Shown one piece after another: positions 18,708-28,050 of a stretch of 57,134 nt of DNA. The notes beneath the pieces are model-generated. The model was not told the DNA's origin, made no database searches, and saw nothing but the letters and a program-made list of their open reading frames with translations. The first letter of the stretch is position 1; each line of letters starts with the position of its first letter. Both the position numbers and the translations under genes were made by a program. Source of the stretch: a bacterium UBP8_UBA817 (lineage in GTDB: Bacteria; Margulisbacteria; Marinamargulisbacteria; CAMDBA01); NCBI GenBank assembly GCA_945888995.1, contig CAMDBA010000007.1, positions 1 to 57,134 on the forward strand, in the 5' to 3' direction.

Positions 18708-21700
18708 TTAGGATTCGGGTTTTTAATCGCGGCCATATACGTGGTTCGGGCTTTCAAAAACAATGTTCCCAAGATTTCATATTGGCGGCCGCTGGCGCGT
18801 TGCTTGGCAACTTCGCTTTTGGGATCAAGGATATTCCCGAATACAATGGCATCGGCAGGACAAGTCTGCATACATGCGGTTTTAACTTCTCCGTCATAGA
18901 GCAGACGATTCTCATTATTGGCGCGGTTGCGACCTTCGTTAATCCGTTGAATACAATAGGTGCATTTTTCCATAACCCCTCTCATACGGACCGTGACATT
19001 CGGGTTAAATTGTTCTTGCACGGTTGTGGCCGGAACACGGAAAAGATCAAATAAATGATGTCGATCGTTTTTGATCGACTGAGGATTTGTCGCATGAAAA
19101 TCCAAGAAGTTAAACCGGCGAACTTTTGCCGGGCAGTTATTCGCGCAATACCGTGTACCAACACAACGGTTATATGCCATATCATTCAATCCGTCGTTGC
19201 TGTGAACAGTTGCGGCTACCGGACAGACTGGCTCGCAAGGTGCATTTTCACATTGAAGACAGGTGACGGGTTGTTTGACGAGTTTTGCATCTTCGGGAGG
19301 CCCTTCGTAATAACGGTCCAGACGAATCCAATGCATTTCACGGCCCATTAGCACCTGTTTTTTTCCGACAATTGGAATATTATTTTCAGACTGACATGCG
19401 ATCATACAGGCATTACACCCGGTACAGCGGCTCAAATCGATTGATAATCCCCATTGATAGCCCTCTTTATAATCCTGCTCTTTGAACAATGCGGTCTGGC
19501 TGGCAACTTCTTCCATTTCTTTGGCAAACTCAGGGTGGTGCTCATATTCTTCGATGTCCCCTTCCCGATAGAGCGGACGGCCTTCCATCGAGCCATGCTC
19601 CTGGGTTGTCGCGAGTTTATAGAAATCACCGGTAGCCTTCAGAATACATCCGGATGCCATCGACATTTCCGCCGACGTCCGTAGCGGATAGACATCAAAG
19701 CCCATATCCTGGCCGATTCTGCCGGCATGTTTTTGACCATAGCCCAGAAACAATGACACGGAGTCATCGGCATGTCCCGGCTCAATAAATGCGGGAAGCG
19801 TAATTGTTCGATTTTCGATTGATAAGACGACCATATCCCCACTTTTAACGCCGTATTTTGTAGCCGTCTTAGGAGAAATTAACGCCGCATTATCCCAAGT
19901 CAGTTTTGTGACCGGATCCGGCAGCTCAGCTAACCAGCCGTTATTAATAAAGCGGCCGTCTAAAACTTTTGCATCGGGATAAAAACTCAACTCTAATCCT
20001 GGCGCAGGCTTTCTGGAAAAAGCCTCCTCTAAGGATCTGGTGAGGCCGCTGTTATGATACGCCGAAGAAGGAGCTCCTTTTTGAGGCCCTCGCAATATAC
20101 CGCCATGAAGCCATTTCTTCCATTTTTCGTCGAAATCGATAACCTCTGTTTTCCAGGTTTCCTGTACAAGCGTGTGGGCGTCCTTAGAAAGTCCTAACCA
20201 ATGCCCTAAAAATTCAATATTACTGACACTGGTATCATATATGGGTGACAAAAGTGGCTGGCCGACGGCCACGGTTCCGTTAATAGAGGTAATATCTGAC
20301 CACGTTTCCAGATAATGCATCGCTGGGATGGTCCAATTAGATGACAAACCGGTCGCATTTTTAAATAGGCTGATGTACACGCTTTGATCAACAGATTTGA
20401 TCAGATCGGCAAATTGACTATCGGCAGGGGCTGTATACACCGGATCGCCCCCTAAAATCAGTAAAGTTCTAACACGCTTAGCCCGGATTAACTGGGACAG
20501 CTCTAACATTGAGGAGACGGTCGAACCCGGTTTTATCGGAGAATGGATATATGATGGATGAAGCTGAATGGTTTTGCCGTGATTACCCAAGGCTTGGTTG
20601 AGGATGTAAACGAGCGAATGAACAGTTTTAGGCTGTTTAGGACCTGCGATTACGGCTGACCGGCCGCGATGACTCAGCAAATCTGTGGCAATTAAATCTA
20701 CTTGTTTGTCGGAAATGAGGCCTTTGCCTCGTTTAGCACCATTTTTTACTAACGCCGCAATATCGGATGGCAGTGCCAATCCGCACTGTGACAATTTTTC
20801 GGCAAGCGCCCATAACATCGGTTCAATATCAGAGGTCTTCATCCGAATCCGATGATCCGCCATACTGCCGGTCGAGGTATGATGGCTCTCAAATGCATAC
20901 AGTCGGTTCATACCTTCTACGGCTTCGGGAACGCGGCGCTTTGAAAATGCTTTAGTATAGGCAATGCTGTTGGGATCCACGCCCAAAAAGTCACTGTCCA
21001 ATGCCACAATAATATCGGCATTATTTAACTGATAGTCGGGTGTTAAATACTGACCGGTTGCTTCATAAACCCCTTGAAGTTGAGTGTCATTATTAATCGG
21101 ATCATAATTAAAAATATGGGATTTAGGATATTTTTCTTGAAATAACGTTAATAAGCGGTGATATGTAGGAGATGGAATCGTCTCGGTTAAAATAACCAGG
21201 CCTTCCCCTTTATTTTCGGAATAATAAGCCGCATCTTCTTTGATCCACTCTTCAAATTGGCTAAGCGATGCTTCTACGCCGTTATGGAGAATCGTTTGTA
21301 ATCGATCTGGATCATAAAGTTGTAATACGGACGCTTGATGAATGGCTTTGATCGCACCAAAACTGGATGGATGCGCCGGATTTCCTTCTATTTTTGTCGG
21401 CCGTCCATCGTGACTTTCAACCAGTAATCCGATAGCTTCGTTACCCACGGACATTGCCGTCGCATAATACACGGATTTACCCGGCACATAATGCTCAGGC
21501 GCTGAGGCGTATGGAAATACTTTTTGGAACGGTTTTCGGATACTGCATCCTGCAACTCCGGCCAAGGCTAAAGATGCACCCATGATTTTCATAAAATTAC
21601 GCCGGGTAACAGGGTCGGTTAGCAATGAGGCATTTTCGGTAAATTCTTGCTTGGCAGGTGATAGCGCGCCGGAACCACCGTTAAGCTGATCCAGACTCCG

Positions 21701-21754
21701 CCAGAATGGCTGATTTTGCAAAGGGGTGAGATTGTCGTGTTCTATCTGTGACAT
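18692..21754 (-). CDS. actB: Alternative complex III iron-sulfur/molybdopterin-like subunit ActB
   Basis: Large periplasm-facing subunit that joins a molybdopterin-oxidoreductase-like domain (about 80-740) to a four-cluster ferredoxin domain (about 760-1000); no Mo cofactor is bound in characterised ACIII. A Tat signal, RRNFMKIMGASLALAGVAGC, lies at residues 52-71, unusually deep from the N-terminus but normal for ActB. Cluster motifs: CTGCNACMIAC, CLQCENAPCEPVCP, CVGTRYCANNCP, CTYCIQRI and CMQTCPADAI. It overlaps actA by 13 bases. 1020 residues is normal for a single-chain ActB. Confidence 0.95.
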   Translation of the reverse strand: MSQIEHDNLTPLQNQPFWRSLDQLNGGSGALSPAKQEFTENASLLTDPVTRRNFMKIMGASLALAGVAGCSIRKPFQKVFPYASAPEHYVPGKSVYYATAMSVGNEAIGLLVESHDGRPTKIEGNPAHPSSFGAIKAIHQASVLQLYDPDRLQTILHNGVEASLSQFEEWIKEDAAYYSENKGEGLVILTETIPSPTYHRLLTLFQEKYPKSHIFNYDPINNDTQLQGVYEATGQYLTPDYQLNNADIIVALDSDFLGVDPNSIAYTKAFSKRRVPEAVEGMNRLYAFESHHTSTGSMADHRIRMKTSDIEPMLWALAEKLSQCGLALPSDIAALVKNGAKRGKGLISDKQVDLIATDLLSHRGRSAVIAGPKQPKTVHSLVYILNQALGNHGKTIQLHPSYIHSPIKPGSTVSSMLELSQLIRAKRVRTLLILGGDPVYTAPADSQFADLIKSVDQSVYISLFKNATGLSSNWTIPAMHYLETWSDITSINGTVAVGQPLLSPIYDTSVSNIEFLGHWLGLSKDAHTLVQETWKTEVIDFDEKWKKWLHGGILRGPQKGAPSSAYHNSGLTRSLEEAFSRKPAPGLELSFYPDAKVLDGRFINNGWLAELPDPVTKLTWDNAALISPKTATKYGVKSGDMVVLSIENRTITLPAFIEPGHADDSVSLFLGYGQKHAGRIGQDMGFDVYPLRTSAEMSMASGCILKATGDFYKLATTQEHGSMEGRPLYREGDIEEYEHHPEFAKEMEEVASQTALFKEQDYKEGYQWGLSIDLSRCTGCNACMIACQSENNIPIVGKKQVLMGREMHWIRLDRYYEGPPEDAKLVKQPVTCLQCENAPCEPVCPVAATVHSNDGLNDMAYNRCVGTRYCANNCPAKVRRFNFLDFHATNPQSIKNDRHHLFDLFRVPATTVQEQFNPNVTVRMRGVMEKCTYCIQRINEGRNRANNENRLLYDGEVKTACMQTCPADAIVFGNILDPKSEVAKQRASGRQYEILGTLFLKARTTYMAAIKNPNPKWSLS

Positions 21755-22398
21755 ACGCTACAGTCCTCTTTTGTCTCAATGTGATACTGCTTTACCAGCT
21801 TTTTGCCGACGATCATCTGATCAGGAACGGAATACATCATATTGGTCACTTCGGATTTTGGCCGGACATATTTTTGTGGCGCTCTGTGACAATCAAGACA
21901 CCATCCCATACTCAACGGCTGGACCTGGTGAACACGTTCCATTTGGTCAACGCGTCCGTGACAAGAATAACAGGAAACACCTGAATTAATATGACGACTG
22001 TGATCAAAATAAGAATAATCAGGCAAGCTATGAACTTTTACCCATTCGATCGGCTTACCGGTCTCCACACTTTTTGCGATTTTTTGAATTTCAGGACTGT
22101 CTGTTTTGATAGTCTTATGGCACTTCATACAGGTTTCGGAAGTGGGTAATCCTGCATTGGCGGATTTATCTACGCCGGTATGACAATAGCGGCAATCAAT
22201 TCCCAGCTGGCCGACATGCAATTTATGGCTATACCTAATTGGCTGCTTCGGTGAATATCCGACATCCAGGTTTTTTGGCGAAAACCAATACCCGATTACA
22301 AAAGTGGCGAACCCACCTGCCACAATTAAAAACGCCAAGAGAATCGCCGGAGCGTAGTTGGCCCATCTTGGAAAAATATTCTGACTTCCTCTGCTCAA
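21742..22398 (-). CDS. actA: Alternative complex III pentaheme cytochrome c ActA
   Basis: Multiheme c subunit that takes electrons from the iron-sulfur subunit. Five CxxCH motifs are present: CRYCH, CMKCH, CYSCH, CLDCH and CSVCH, the last only two residues from the end. One membrane helix at about residues 15-36 anchors the protein. The start is TTG at 22398, supported by GAAGGGTGA about nine bases upstream and no in-frame ATG before the helix. It is the first gene of the respiratory operon. Confidence 0.93.
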   Translation of the reverse strand: MSRGSQNIFPRWANYAPAILLAFLIVAGGFATFVIGYWFSPKNLDVGYSPKQPIRYSHKLHVGQLGIDCRYCHTGVDKSANAGLPTSETCMKCHKTIKTDSPEIQKIAKSVETGKPIEWVKVHSLPDYSYFDHSRHINSGVSCYSCHGRVDQMERVHQVQPLSMGWCLDCHRAPQKYVRPKSEVTNMMYSVPDQMIVGKKLVKQYHIETKEDCSVCHR

Positions 22399-22466
22399 GA
22401 CATCACCCTTCAGTTCACAATCAAGGCTAACGTGTGATCTATTTTCTTTTGGAAAAATAAGCTTGA

Positions 22467-22495
22467 ATTATAGAGACAAATGGTCGATTCTTCAA
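22467..22495 (-). promoter_or_regulatory. Promoter of the ACIII-caa3 operon
   Basis: On the minus strand TTGAAG (22490-22495), 17 bases, then a perfect TATAAT (22467-22472). The start would be near 22460, giving a leader of about 62 bases before actA. Confidence 0.57.
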
Positions 22496-22516
22496 GATGG
22501 AATCAAGCGATTCTTC
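22485..22516. repeat. Nine-base direct repeat over the -35 of the respiratory promoter
   Basis: CGATTCTTC occurs at 22485-22493 and again at 22508-22516, 23 bases apart, close to two helical turns. The first copy overlaps the -35 box. This is the geometry of a regulator binding site, but no protein is known to bind it. Confidence 0.4.
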
Positions 22517-22574
22517 TCACTAAATTTCCTATTTGGCGCTGGGTGTCCAAAATGAGCTCCTGAGGCTTAGTCGG

Positions 22575-22623
22575 GCGGCCTCCAGATGGCCGCAAGAGCG
22601 TTAATTCGACCCTACTTGCGGCC
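22575..22623. repeat. GC-rich alternative-hairpin element between ridA and actA
   Basis: GCGGCC (22575-22580) can pair with GGCCGC (22588-22593) over seven bases, and GGCCGCAAG (22588-22596) can pair perfectly with CTTGCGGCC (22615-22623) over 18 bases. The two foldings exclude each other. There is no T run, so it is not a classical terminator. Confidence 0.5.
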
Positions 22624-22634
22624 CACGCTAGTGC

Positions 22635-23015
22635 TTAGGCAGACACCTCTCCGACGACTTCGACTTCAATTCTGAACCCGGCAGGAAGCTCCTTTATGGG
22701 AACAATCGCTCTGGCCGGGGTATGAGCCCCAAAAAACGCCGCATAAACCTGATTTACCTGCGTCCAAAAACTCATATCCGATAAATAGACTGTGGCTTTG
22801 ATCACAGACGATCGCTTGCTGCCTGCCGCTTCTAAAATAGCCTCGATATTAGCCAGCACTTGTATAGTCTCGGCTTCAATCGATTGAATAATTTTATCGC
22901 CGGTTTTAGGATCAAACGCCAGTTGTCCGGAGACAAAAATCAGCCCTCCGGAAACAACCGCCTGAGCATAATGCCCAATAGGTTTGGGTGCATTCGGGGT
23001 AGAAATAAGTTGCAT
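22635..23015 (-). CDS. ridA: RidA family enamine/imine deaminase
   Basis: Hydrolyses reactive 2-aminoacrylate and related imines released by PLP enzymes. The start is set at the ATG at 23015, because GAAAGGGA precedes it and it matches the family N-terminus (QLISTPNAPKPIGHYAQAV); an upstream in-frame start would add 25 unrelated residues. Family motifs: FVSGQLAFDPKTG (about 29-41), ATVYLSDMSFW near 73-83 and PARAIVPIKELPAG with the active-site Arg. Length 126 is normal. Divergent from coaX. Confidence 0.92.
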   Translation of the reverse strand: MQLISTPNAPKPIGHYAQAVVSGGLIFVSGQLAFDPKTGDKIIQSIEAETIQVLANIEAILEAAGSKRSSVIKATVYLSDMSFWTQVNQVYAAFFGAHTPARAIVPIKELPAGFRIEVEVVGEVSA

Positions 23016-23078
23016 CGATTGGTCCCTTTCGGATGTATGATAAAGTCTTTTATAATATTCAAATCTAAAAATTAACCT

Positions 23079-23084
23079 TATAAT
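23079..23084 (+). promoter_or_regulatory. Consensus -10 immediately before coaX
   Basis: A perfect TATAAT ends eight bases before the coaX GTG. A transcript from it would begin at or within a base or so of the start codon, that is, leaderless. No good -35 is visible; a second TATAAT lies at 23051-23056 and would give a short leader instead. Confidence 0.4.
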
Positions 23085-23091
23085 AGGCACC

Positions 23092-23814
23092 GTGATGATT
23101 CAAGCAACAACCTTATTGATGGATATCGGGAACTCGAACACCTTGATATGCGACTACCACAACGGCCAATTCAAGACCGTCCGAACCATCCCCACCACTG
23201 AATTTCTAGAAAACATTCATCAGATTTCGTTCGAAAAATATCCGCAGGTCATTGTCTCATCGGTGGTGCCGGCAATTGATGAACGGCTTAAAAAAATTCC
23301 ACACCTTCAACTTGTTACCTATGACAATATTCCCTTATTAAAACTCAATTTAGAAAAACCCAGCCAGGTTGGCGCCGATCGAATTGTAAATGCGCTTGGC
23401 GCTTATACTCAGTACCAGACGTCCTGTCTTATCATTGATTCTGGTACCGCCACAACGTTTTGTTATGTCACGGCAGAGGGTGTTTATGAAGGCGGCGCGA
23501 TTTTTCCCGGGATGAAAATCGCCTCAAAAGCGCTGGAACTGTATACGGCTAAAATCCCCTTAATCACGGTTAAACCGGTAGAAGGCTTGTTAGGAAAATC
23601 AACCAAACAATCTGTTCAGATCGGGCTTTATTGGGGATACATTCATATGATTAACGGGATGATTGCCTCCTATAAAAATAGTGATCCATCCCTCACTGTA
23701 ATCGGCACCGGAAACGGTCTCGATATTTTAAAGGACCGCTTAGCTCTCGATATGTTTGACCCCTTGCTAATTTTAAAAGGACTCGCCATCTGTGCCGAAC
23801 ATCCCCTCGCTTAA
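23092..23814 (+). CDS. coaX: Type III pantothenate kinase
   Basis: First committed step of coenzyme A synthesis, phosphorylating pantothenate; ASKHA fold. Visible motifs: LLMDIGNSNTLICDY phosphate loop (about 8-22), GADRIVNALGAY (about 99-110) and IDSGTATTFCYV with GGAIFPGM (about 120-150). Length 240 is slightly under the usual 255. The start is GTG at 23092 or ATG one codon later, with no convincing ribosome site. It overlaps the downstream Nudix gene by 23 bases. coaE is also in the window, at 51.9 kb. Confidence 0.93.
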   Translation: MMIQATTLLMDIGNSNTLICDYHNGQFKTVRTIPTTEFLENIHQISFEKYPQVIVSSVVPAIDERLKKIPHLQLVTYDNIPLLKLNLEKPSQVGADRIVNALGAYTQYQTSCLIIDSGTATTFCYVTAEGVYEGGAIFPGMKIASKALELYTAKIPLITVKPVEGLLGKSTKQSVQIGLYWGYIHMINGMIASYKNSDPSLTVIGTGNGLDILKDRLALDMFDPLLILKGLAICAEHPLA

Positions 23815-24232
23815 GCAAAAAACATCAGCGGGCGGCATCATCCTGAATCCCAAAGGCAAGATTATTTTGGTCAGCCAAAAAGGGGGAAGCTGGTCGTTCC
23901 CCAAAGGCAAACATCACCTCGGCGAAACCTTACTTGAAACCGCAAAACGAGAAATTCGGGAAGAATGCGGCGTGGTCGTGTCCCATCATATTAAAGAACT
24001 CGGCACCTACACTCGGTACCGAGAAACTTATAAAAAAGGGATTCATATCCAGATCTATAAAACAATTACGCTTTTCCTGTTTCATGCGCCGGATCAAGCT
24101 CTGGAACCACTGGACCCTGACCATCCGGAAGCCCGATGGGTACCGAAAGATCAGGTTGCGGATTTTCTGTCCCATTCTCAGGACAAAGCGTTTTTTGAAC
24201 GGATACAGCCTGACTTAGATCCCTTCCGGTAG
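23792..24232 (+). CDS. Nudix hydrolase
   Basis: Hydrolyses a nucleoside diphosphate linked to another group. A complete Nudix box is present from residue 39: G-x5-E-x7-REIREECGV, all catalytic glutamates kept. The SAGGIILNP start and WSFPKGK before the box resemble the diadenosine polyphosphate/NTP type, but the substrate cannot be told. It starts with GTG inside coaX, so co-translation is likely, and its 3' end overlaps the convergent PfkB gene by 18 bases. Confidence 0.9.
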   Translation: MPNIPSLKQKTSAGGIILNPKGKIILVSQKGGSWSFPKGKHHLGETLLETAKREIREECGVVVSHHIKELGTYTRYRETYKKGIHIQIYKTITLFLFHAPDQALEPLDPDHPEARWVPKDQVADFLSHSQDKAFFERIQPDLDPFR

Positions 24233-25126
24233 GCCGGCGTACGATCTAAAAATCGCAAATTGCTCATTCAAGTGATCAAGCGTTAAAGTCTTGAGCGGCT
24301 CTAAGCTGAAGCCTTGAACCGTGTGAGACGAAATCAAGGTTCCGGCAATCATCGCACGTTGGAAAGTGGCTTCATCCGTGGTTCCGGCTTTGGCTAGATA
24401 TCCGACAAATCCACCTGCAAAACTATCTCCGGCTCCGGTCGGATCAATCAAATTCGGCAACGGAAACGCGGGTAGCAAGAAGTAGTCACTGCCGTTATAC
24501 ATCACTGATCCATGCTCACCTTTTTTTACAATAACGCGTTTTGGGCCGAGCTTTAGGACTTCAGGTAAGCCCGGAATAATATTGGTTTGACCGGTTAAGA
24601 GGCGCAGTTCCTGGTCGTTAATAATCAGAACATCCACGAGTTTCAAGACGTCTTTTAGTTCGGTGATTTTGGTCTCGATCCAGTAATTCATGGTATCCAG
24701 AACTATTAACTTAGGACTCTTAGATTGAAGAATCACTTGCTTTTGGATGACAGGATCCAGATTAGCGAGGAAGAGATACGGCCGATTTGCGGCAGCTTCC
24801 GGTAATGTCGGGTCAAATTCAAGCAAGACATTCAGATCTGTGGCAATCGTGTAGGCTTGGTTCATATCGTCTTTGTAATATCCGCTCCAATGAAACGTTT
24901 TGCCCGGCACCGTCAAAACGCCATCTGTATTGATGTTATTAGCCTGCAAAAAAGAAATGTGCTCGGACGGAAAATCTTCGCCGACAATACTGACAATATC
25001 CACAGGGGAAAACAACCCGGCGGCGACTCCTGCGAATGTCGCGGATCCTCCTAAAATATTTTCGAATTTTCCCTTAGGTGTTTCGATGCTATCGAGGGCA
25101 ACGGTTCCGACAATGGTAACTGACAT
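24215..25126 (-). CDS. PfkB family carbohydrate/nucleoside kinase
   Basis: Ribokinase-fold kinase. The N-terminal substrate region ENILGGSATFAGVAAGLF (about 23-40) and the C-terminal anion hole and base DPTGAGDSFAGGF (about 234-246, Asp240) are intact. Substrate unknown: the motif pattern is shared by ribokinase, fructokinase and adenosine kinase types. It begins directly after the ileS stop, so it is probably transcribed with ileS. Confidence 0.88.
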   Translation of the reverse strand: MSVTIVGTVALDSIETPKGKFENILGGSATFAGVAAGLFSPVDIVSIVGEDFPSEHISFLQANNINTDGVLTVPGKTFHWSGYYKDDMNQAYTIATDLNVLLEFDPTLPEAAANRPYLFLANLDPVIQKQVILQSKSPKLIVLDTMNYWIETKITELKDVLKLVDVLIINDQELRLLTGQTNIIPGLPEVLKLGPKRVIVKKGEHGSVMYNGSDYFLLPAFPLPNLIDPTGAGDSFAGGFVGYLAKAGTTDEATFQRAMIAGTLISSHTVQGFSLEPLKTLTLDHLNEQFAIFRSYAGLPEGI

Positions 25127-27925
25127 TTAAACTTCCTTCCCTTCTAATACGGCTACACCTTCCGGGTAGACAACACTATGGCATCTCTCACATAACGCGT
25201 CGGTGACTGGTTTTATTTTCCAGCATCGTACGCACTTTTCACCTGAAGAAGGCGCTGCGCTAACTTGCATTTCAGGCGCATTTGTCGAGGCAATTTCAAC
25301 TGAGCTGACAATTAATAGTGATTCCCAGTCTGAAAAGTCGATCGGTTTGTCCAGATTCAGCGTTACTTTTGCTTCAAGAAAACTTCCGATCTCTTTTTGA
25401 GCCCGCATTTTTTCTAACACTTGGTAGGCCAGACTCTTAATTTTTAGCAATTCTTCCCATTTCTCTAACAGCGCCGGATTTTCAAACGCAGCTTCAGATG
25501 CAGCCCATTTTTCGAGGTGAATACTTTCCTGCTTTTCTGGAGCATTAAAATACCGATAGGCGTCTTCGGCCGTAAAGATCAAAATCGGTGCCAATAACTT
25601 GAGAAGAACTTTTAAAATATGATGAATCGCCGTTTGGGTGCTGCGGCGTTGGGGAGAAGTTTTCGCTCCGCAATACAAGCGATCTTTTACGATATCCAGA
25701 TACGTCGCACTCAGAACCACCGCACAGAAATCATGTATCCTGTGGGCTATCATGTGATACGAAAATTGGGTGTAATCTTTCTCGGTTTCCTGATACAAAG
25801 CCGCTAGTTTCGCCAGAATCCATTGATCAATTTCTTCCAACAATTCGTATGGTACAACATCAGATTCAGGTTCAAAATCATATAAATTACTCAGCAAAAA
25901 CCGAATCGTATTCCGGACTTTCGAATACGAATCTCTCGCCTGATTCAAAATCGATTGGGCAATGCTCACATCGTTTTTAAAATCCGTTCCGACGACCCAC
26001 CAACGCAGGATATCCGCGCCCATTTGGGTGATCACATCTTGAGGGCTGATGACGTTGCCTTCGGATTTACTCATCTTTCGGCCTTTATCGTCGACTAAAA
26101 AACCGTGAGTCAAAACCGCTTTAAACGGCGCTTGGTTCCGTGTCGCAACGCCGATTAAAAGAGAGGACTGGAACCACCCGCGATGTTGATCGGACCCTTC
26201 TAAATACAGGTCCGCAGGAAATGACATGCCGTCACGGCCTTCGAGTACCGATCCAAAACTTGATCCGGATTCAAACCACACGTCTAAAATATCTTTTTCT
26301 TTGTCGAAATCCTTACCCCCACATTCACTGCATACCAGATGAGACGGCAATATTTCAGCCGCAGACTTCGAAAACCACGCCATCGTTCCTTCAGCTGCCA
26401 CGACATCTGCCGCCGCTTCATTAAACTCACCCGTGAGCTCTGCGTGATTACAGCTCTTACAAATAAATGCCGGGATGGGAATGCCCCAATACCGTTGCCG
26501 AGAAATACACCAATCAGGCCGGTTTTCCACCATCGCATAAATCCGTTTTTCACCCCATGCCGGATACCAAGTCGTCGCACGAATTTCTTCCAGGGCCCGT
26601 TCCCGCAAGGTTTTGCCGATGCCTTTCATCGGCTCATTCATCGCAATAAACCATTGCTCGGTCGCGCGGAAGATAACCGGACTCTTACAGCGCCAGCAAT
26701 GCGGATACGAATGCTTGATAAATTCACATTTCAAAAGGGCGCCCAGAGCTTCTAGTTCCTGACAGATCAGTTTGTTGGCATCAAAAACCGCAACACCGCT
26801 CCATTTGACATCCTGAGTAAATTTTCCTTTTGCATTAACCGGCATAATAATCGGCAAGTTGTATTCCAGCCCGACTAAATAATCTTCCTGACCATGGCCG
26901 GGCGCGATATGAACAAACCCTGTTCCATCTTCTTTTGTCACATAATTCGCGGTGACAATTCCGGAAGCCCGGTCGATAAACGGATGACGTGTTTGTGTCC
27001 CGAAAAGATCTTTTCCGGTGATCTTACCGATGAGTTTGACATCTTCTAAGGCAAGTTTGTCCACGAGCTTGGACTGTAATTCCTCAACACAAATATAAAG
27101 CTCGCCGCCCGCAACCCGGATGATAAGATAATTAAAATCCGCATGCGCCGCAATCGCAACGTTAGCAGGCAGTGTCCAAGGCGTCGTCGTCCATACCAAA
27201 ATAGATGCAGAATCTTGTCCGATGAGTTGACTCAAAGCTTCAGAAGGCTCGGTTACGGCAAATTTGACATAGACCGACGGGGAGCGGTGATCATGATATT
27301 CGATCTCGGCTTCCGCTAAGGCTGTCTCACAGTTTGAGCACCAATGAATAGGTTTTTTGCCGCGATACACCAGTCCTTTTTCGGCAATCTGGCCGAACAA
27401 CTTAACCACGCTTGCTTCATACGATTTATCTAACGTGAGATAGGGCCGATCCCATTGCCCCATAATGCCGATACGTTTGAATTCTTCTTTTTGGGCCGCG
27501 ACATAATCCAGGGCAAATGTTTTACAGCGTTCGCGAAACCACGGGATATCCCGCTTTTTGTCTTCCTGATCTTCTTTTTTGAGTTCTTTTAAAAGCTGGA
27601 CTTCGATCGGGAGTCCGTGACAATCCCAACCTGGAATAAACGTGCTATTCGCGCCATTCATTACGGCCTGACGAACCACGATGTCTTTGAGAACTTTATT
27701 CAAGGCATGTCCCATGTGAATATTGCCATTCGGATAAGGAGGCCCATCGTGAAGCACGTAATTTTTAGTGGCGGTTTTTTGAGATACCACCCATTTTTTA
27801 TCTAAATTAATCTCGTCCCAATGTGACAAGAGCTCCGGTTCTTTTTGCGCAAGCGATGCGCGAATCGGGAAATCCGTCTTTGGCAGATTCAAGGTTTCTT
27901 TTAAATTTATTTCCGGCTGCTGCAT
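25127..27925 (-). CDS. ileS: Isoleucyl-tRNA synthetase
   Basis: Class I synthetase charging tRNA-Ile, with editing domain. The HIGH motif appears as HMGH (in PYPNGNIHMGHAL, about residue 65), the CP1 editing domain contains VWTTTPWTLPANVAIA, and KMSKS is in GRKMSKSEGN near residue 607. The C-terminus has a zinc finger CVRCWKIKP..CERCHS, the bacterial type. Length 932 is normal. A purine-rich AAAGGATATAAAAAGG precedes the ATG. Confidence 0.97.
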   Translation of the reverse strand: MQQPEINLKETLNLPKTDFPIRASLAQKEPELLSHWDEINLDKKWVVSQKTATKNYVLHDGPPYPNGNIHMGHALNKVLKDIVVRQAVMNGANSTFIPGWDCHGLPIEVQLLKELKKEDQEDKKRDIPWFRERCKTFALDYVAAQKEEFKRIGIMGQWDRPYLTLDKSYEASVVKLFGQIAEKGLVYRGKKPIHWCSNCETALAEAEIEYHDHRSPSVYVKFAVTEPSEALSQLIGQDSASILVWTTTPWTLPANVAIAAHADFNYLIIRVAGGELYICVEELQSKLVDKLALEDVKLIGKITGKDLFGTQTRHPFIDRASGIVTANYVTKEDGTGFVHIAPGHGQEDYLVGLEYNLPIIMPVNAKGKFTQDVKWSGVAVFDANKLICQELEALGALLKCEFIKHSYPHCWRCKSPVIFRATEQWFIAMNEPMKGIGKTLRERALEEIRATTWYPAWGEKRIYAMVENRPDWCISRQRYWGIPIPAFICKSCNHAELTGEFNEAAADVVAAEGTMAWFSKSAAEILPSHLVCSECGGKDFDKEKDILDVWFESGSSFGSVLEGRDGMSFPADLYLEGSDQHRGWFQSSLLIGVATRNQAPFKAVLTHGFLVDDKGRKMSKSEGNVISPQDVITQMGADILRWWVVGTDFKNDVSIAQSILNQARDSYSKVRNTIRFLLSNLYDFEPESDVVPYELLEEIDQWILAKLAALYQETEKDYTQFSYHMIAHRIHDFCAVVLSATYLDIVKDRLYCGAKTSPQRRSTQTAIHHILKVLLKLLAPILIFTAEDAYRYFNAPEKQESIHLEKWAASEAAFENPALLEKWEELLKIKSLAYQVLEKMRAQKEIGSFLEAKVTLNLDKPIDFSDWESLLIVSSVEIASTNAPEMQVSAAPSSGEKCVRCWKIKPVTDALCERCHSVVYPEGVAVLEGKEV

Positions 27926-27977
27926 GCCTTTTTATATCCTTTCAAATCATCCATCACATTTTTTCATAAAGACCAGT

Positions 27978-28007
27978 AGTATAGCCAATCCTCTATGACT
28001 TTGGAAA
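27978..28007 (-). promoter_or_regulatory. Candidate promoter of ileS
   Basis: On the minus strand TTTCCA (28002-28007), 18 bases, TATACT (27978-27983), about 50 bases before the ileS start. Confidence 0.4.
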
Positions 28008-28050
28008 GTAATGCGACATAGAAACGCGGGGAATCGTGTCTCTATTGCTA

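Noticed and set aside
23016-23090. Longer RidA start
   Set aside because: The added 25 residues are unlike RidA and the downstream ATG has a good ribosome site.
24215-25126. Specific assignment of the PfkB kinase as ribokinase or adenosine kinase
   Set aside because: The visible motifs are shared by the whole family; no substrate-specific residue could be singled out.
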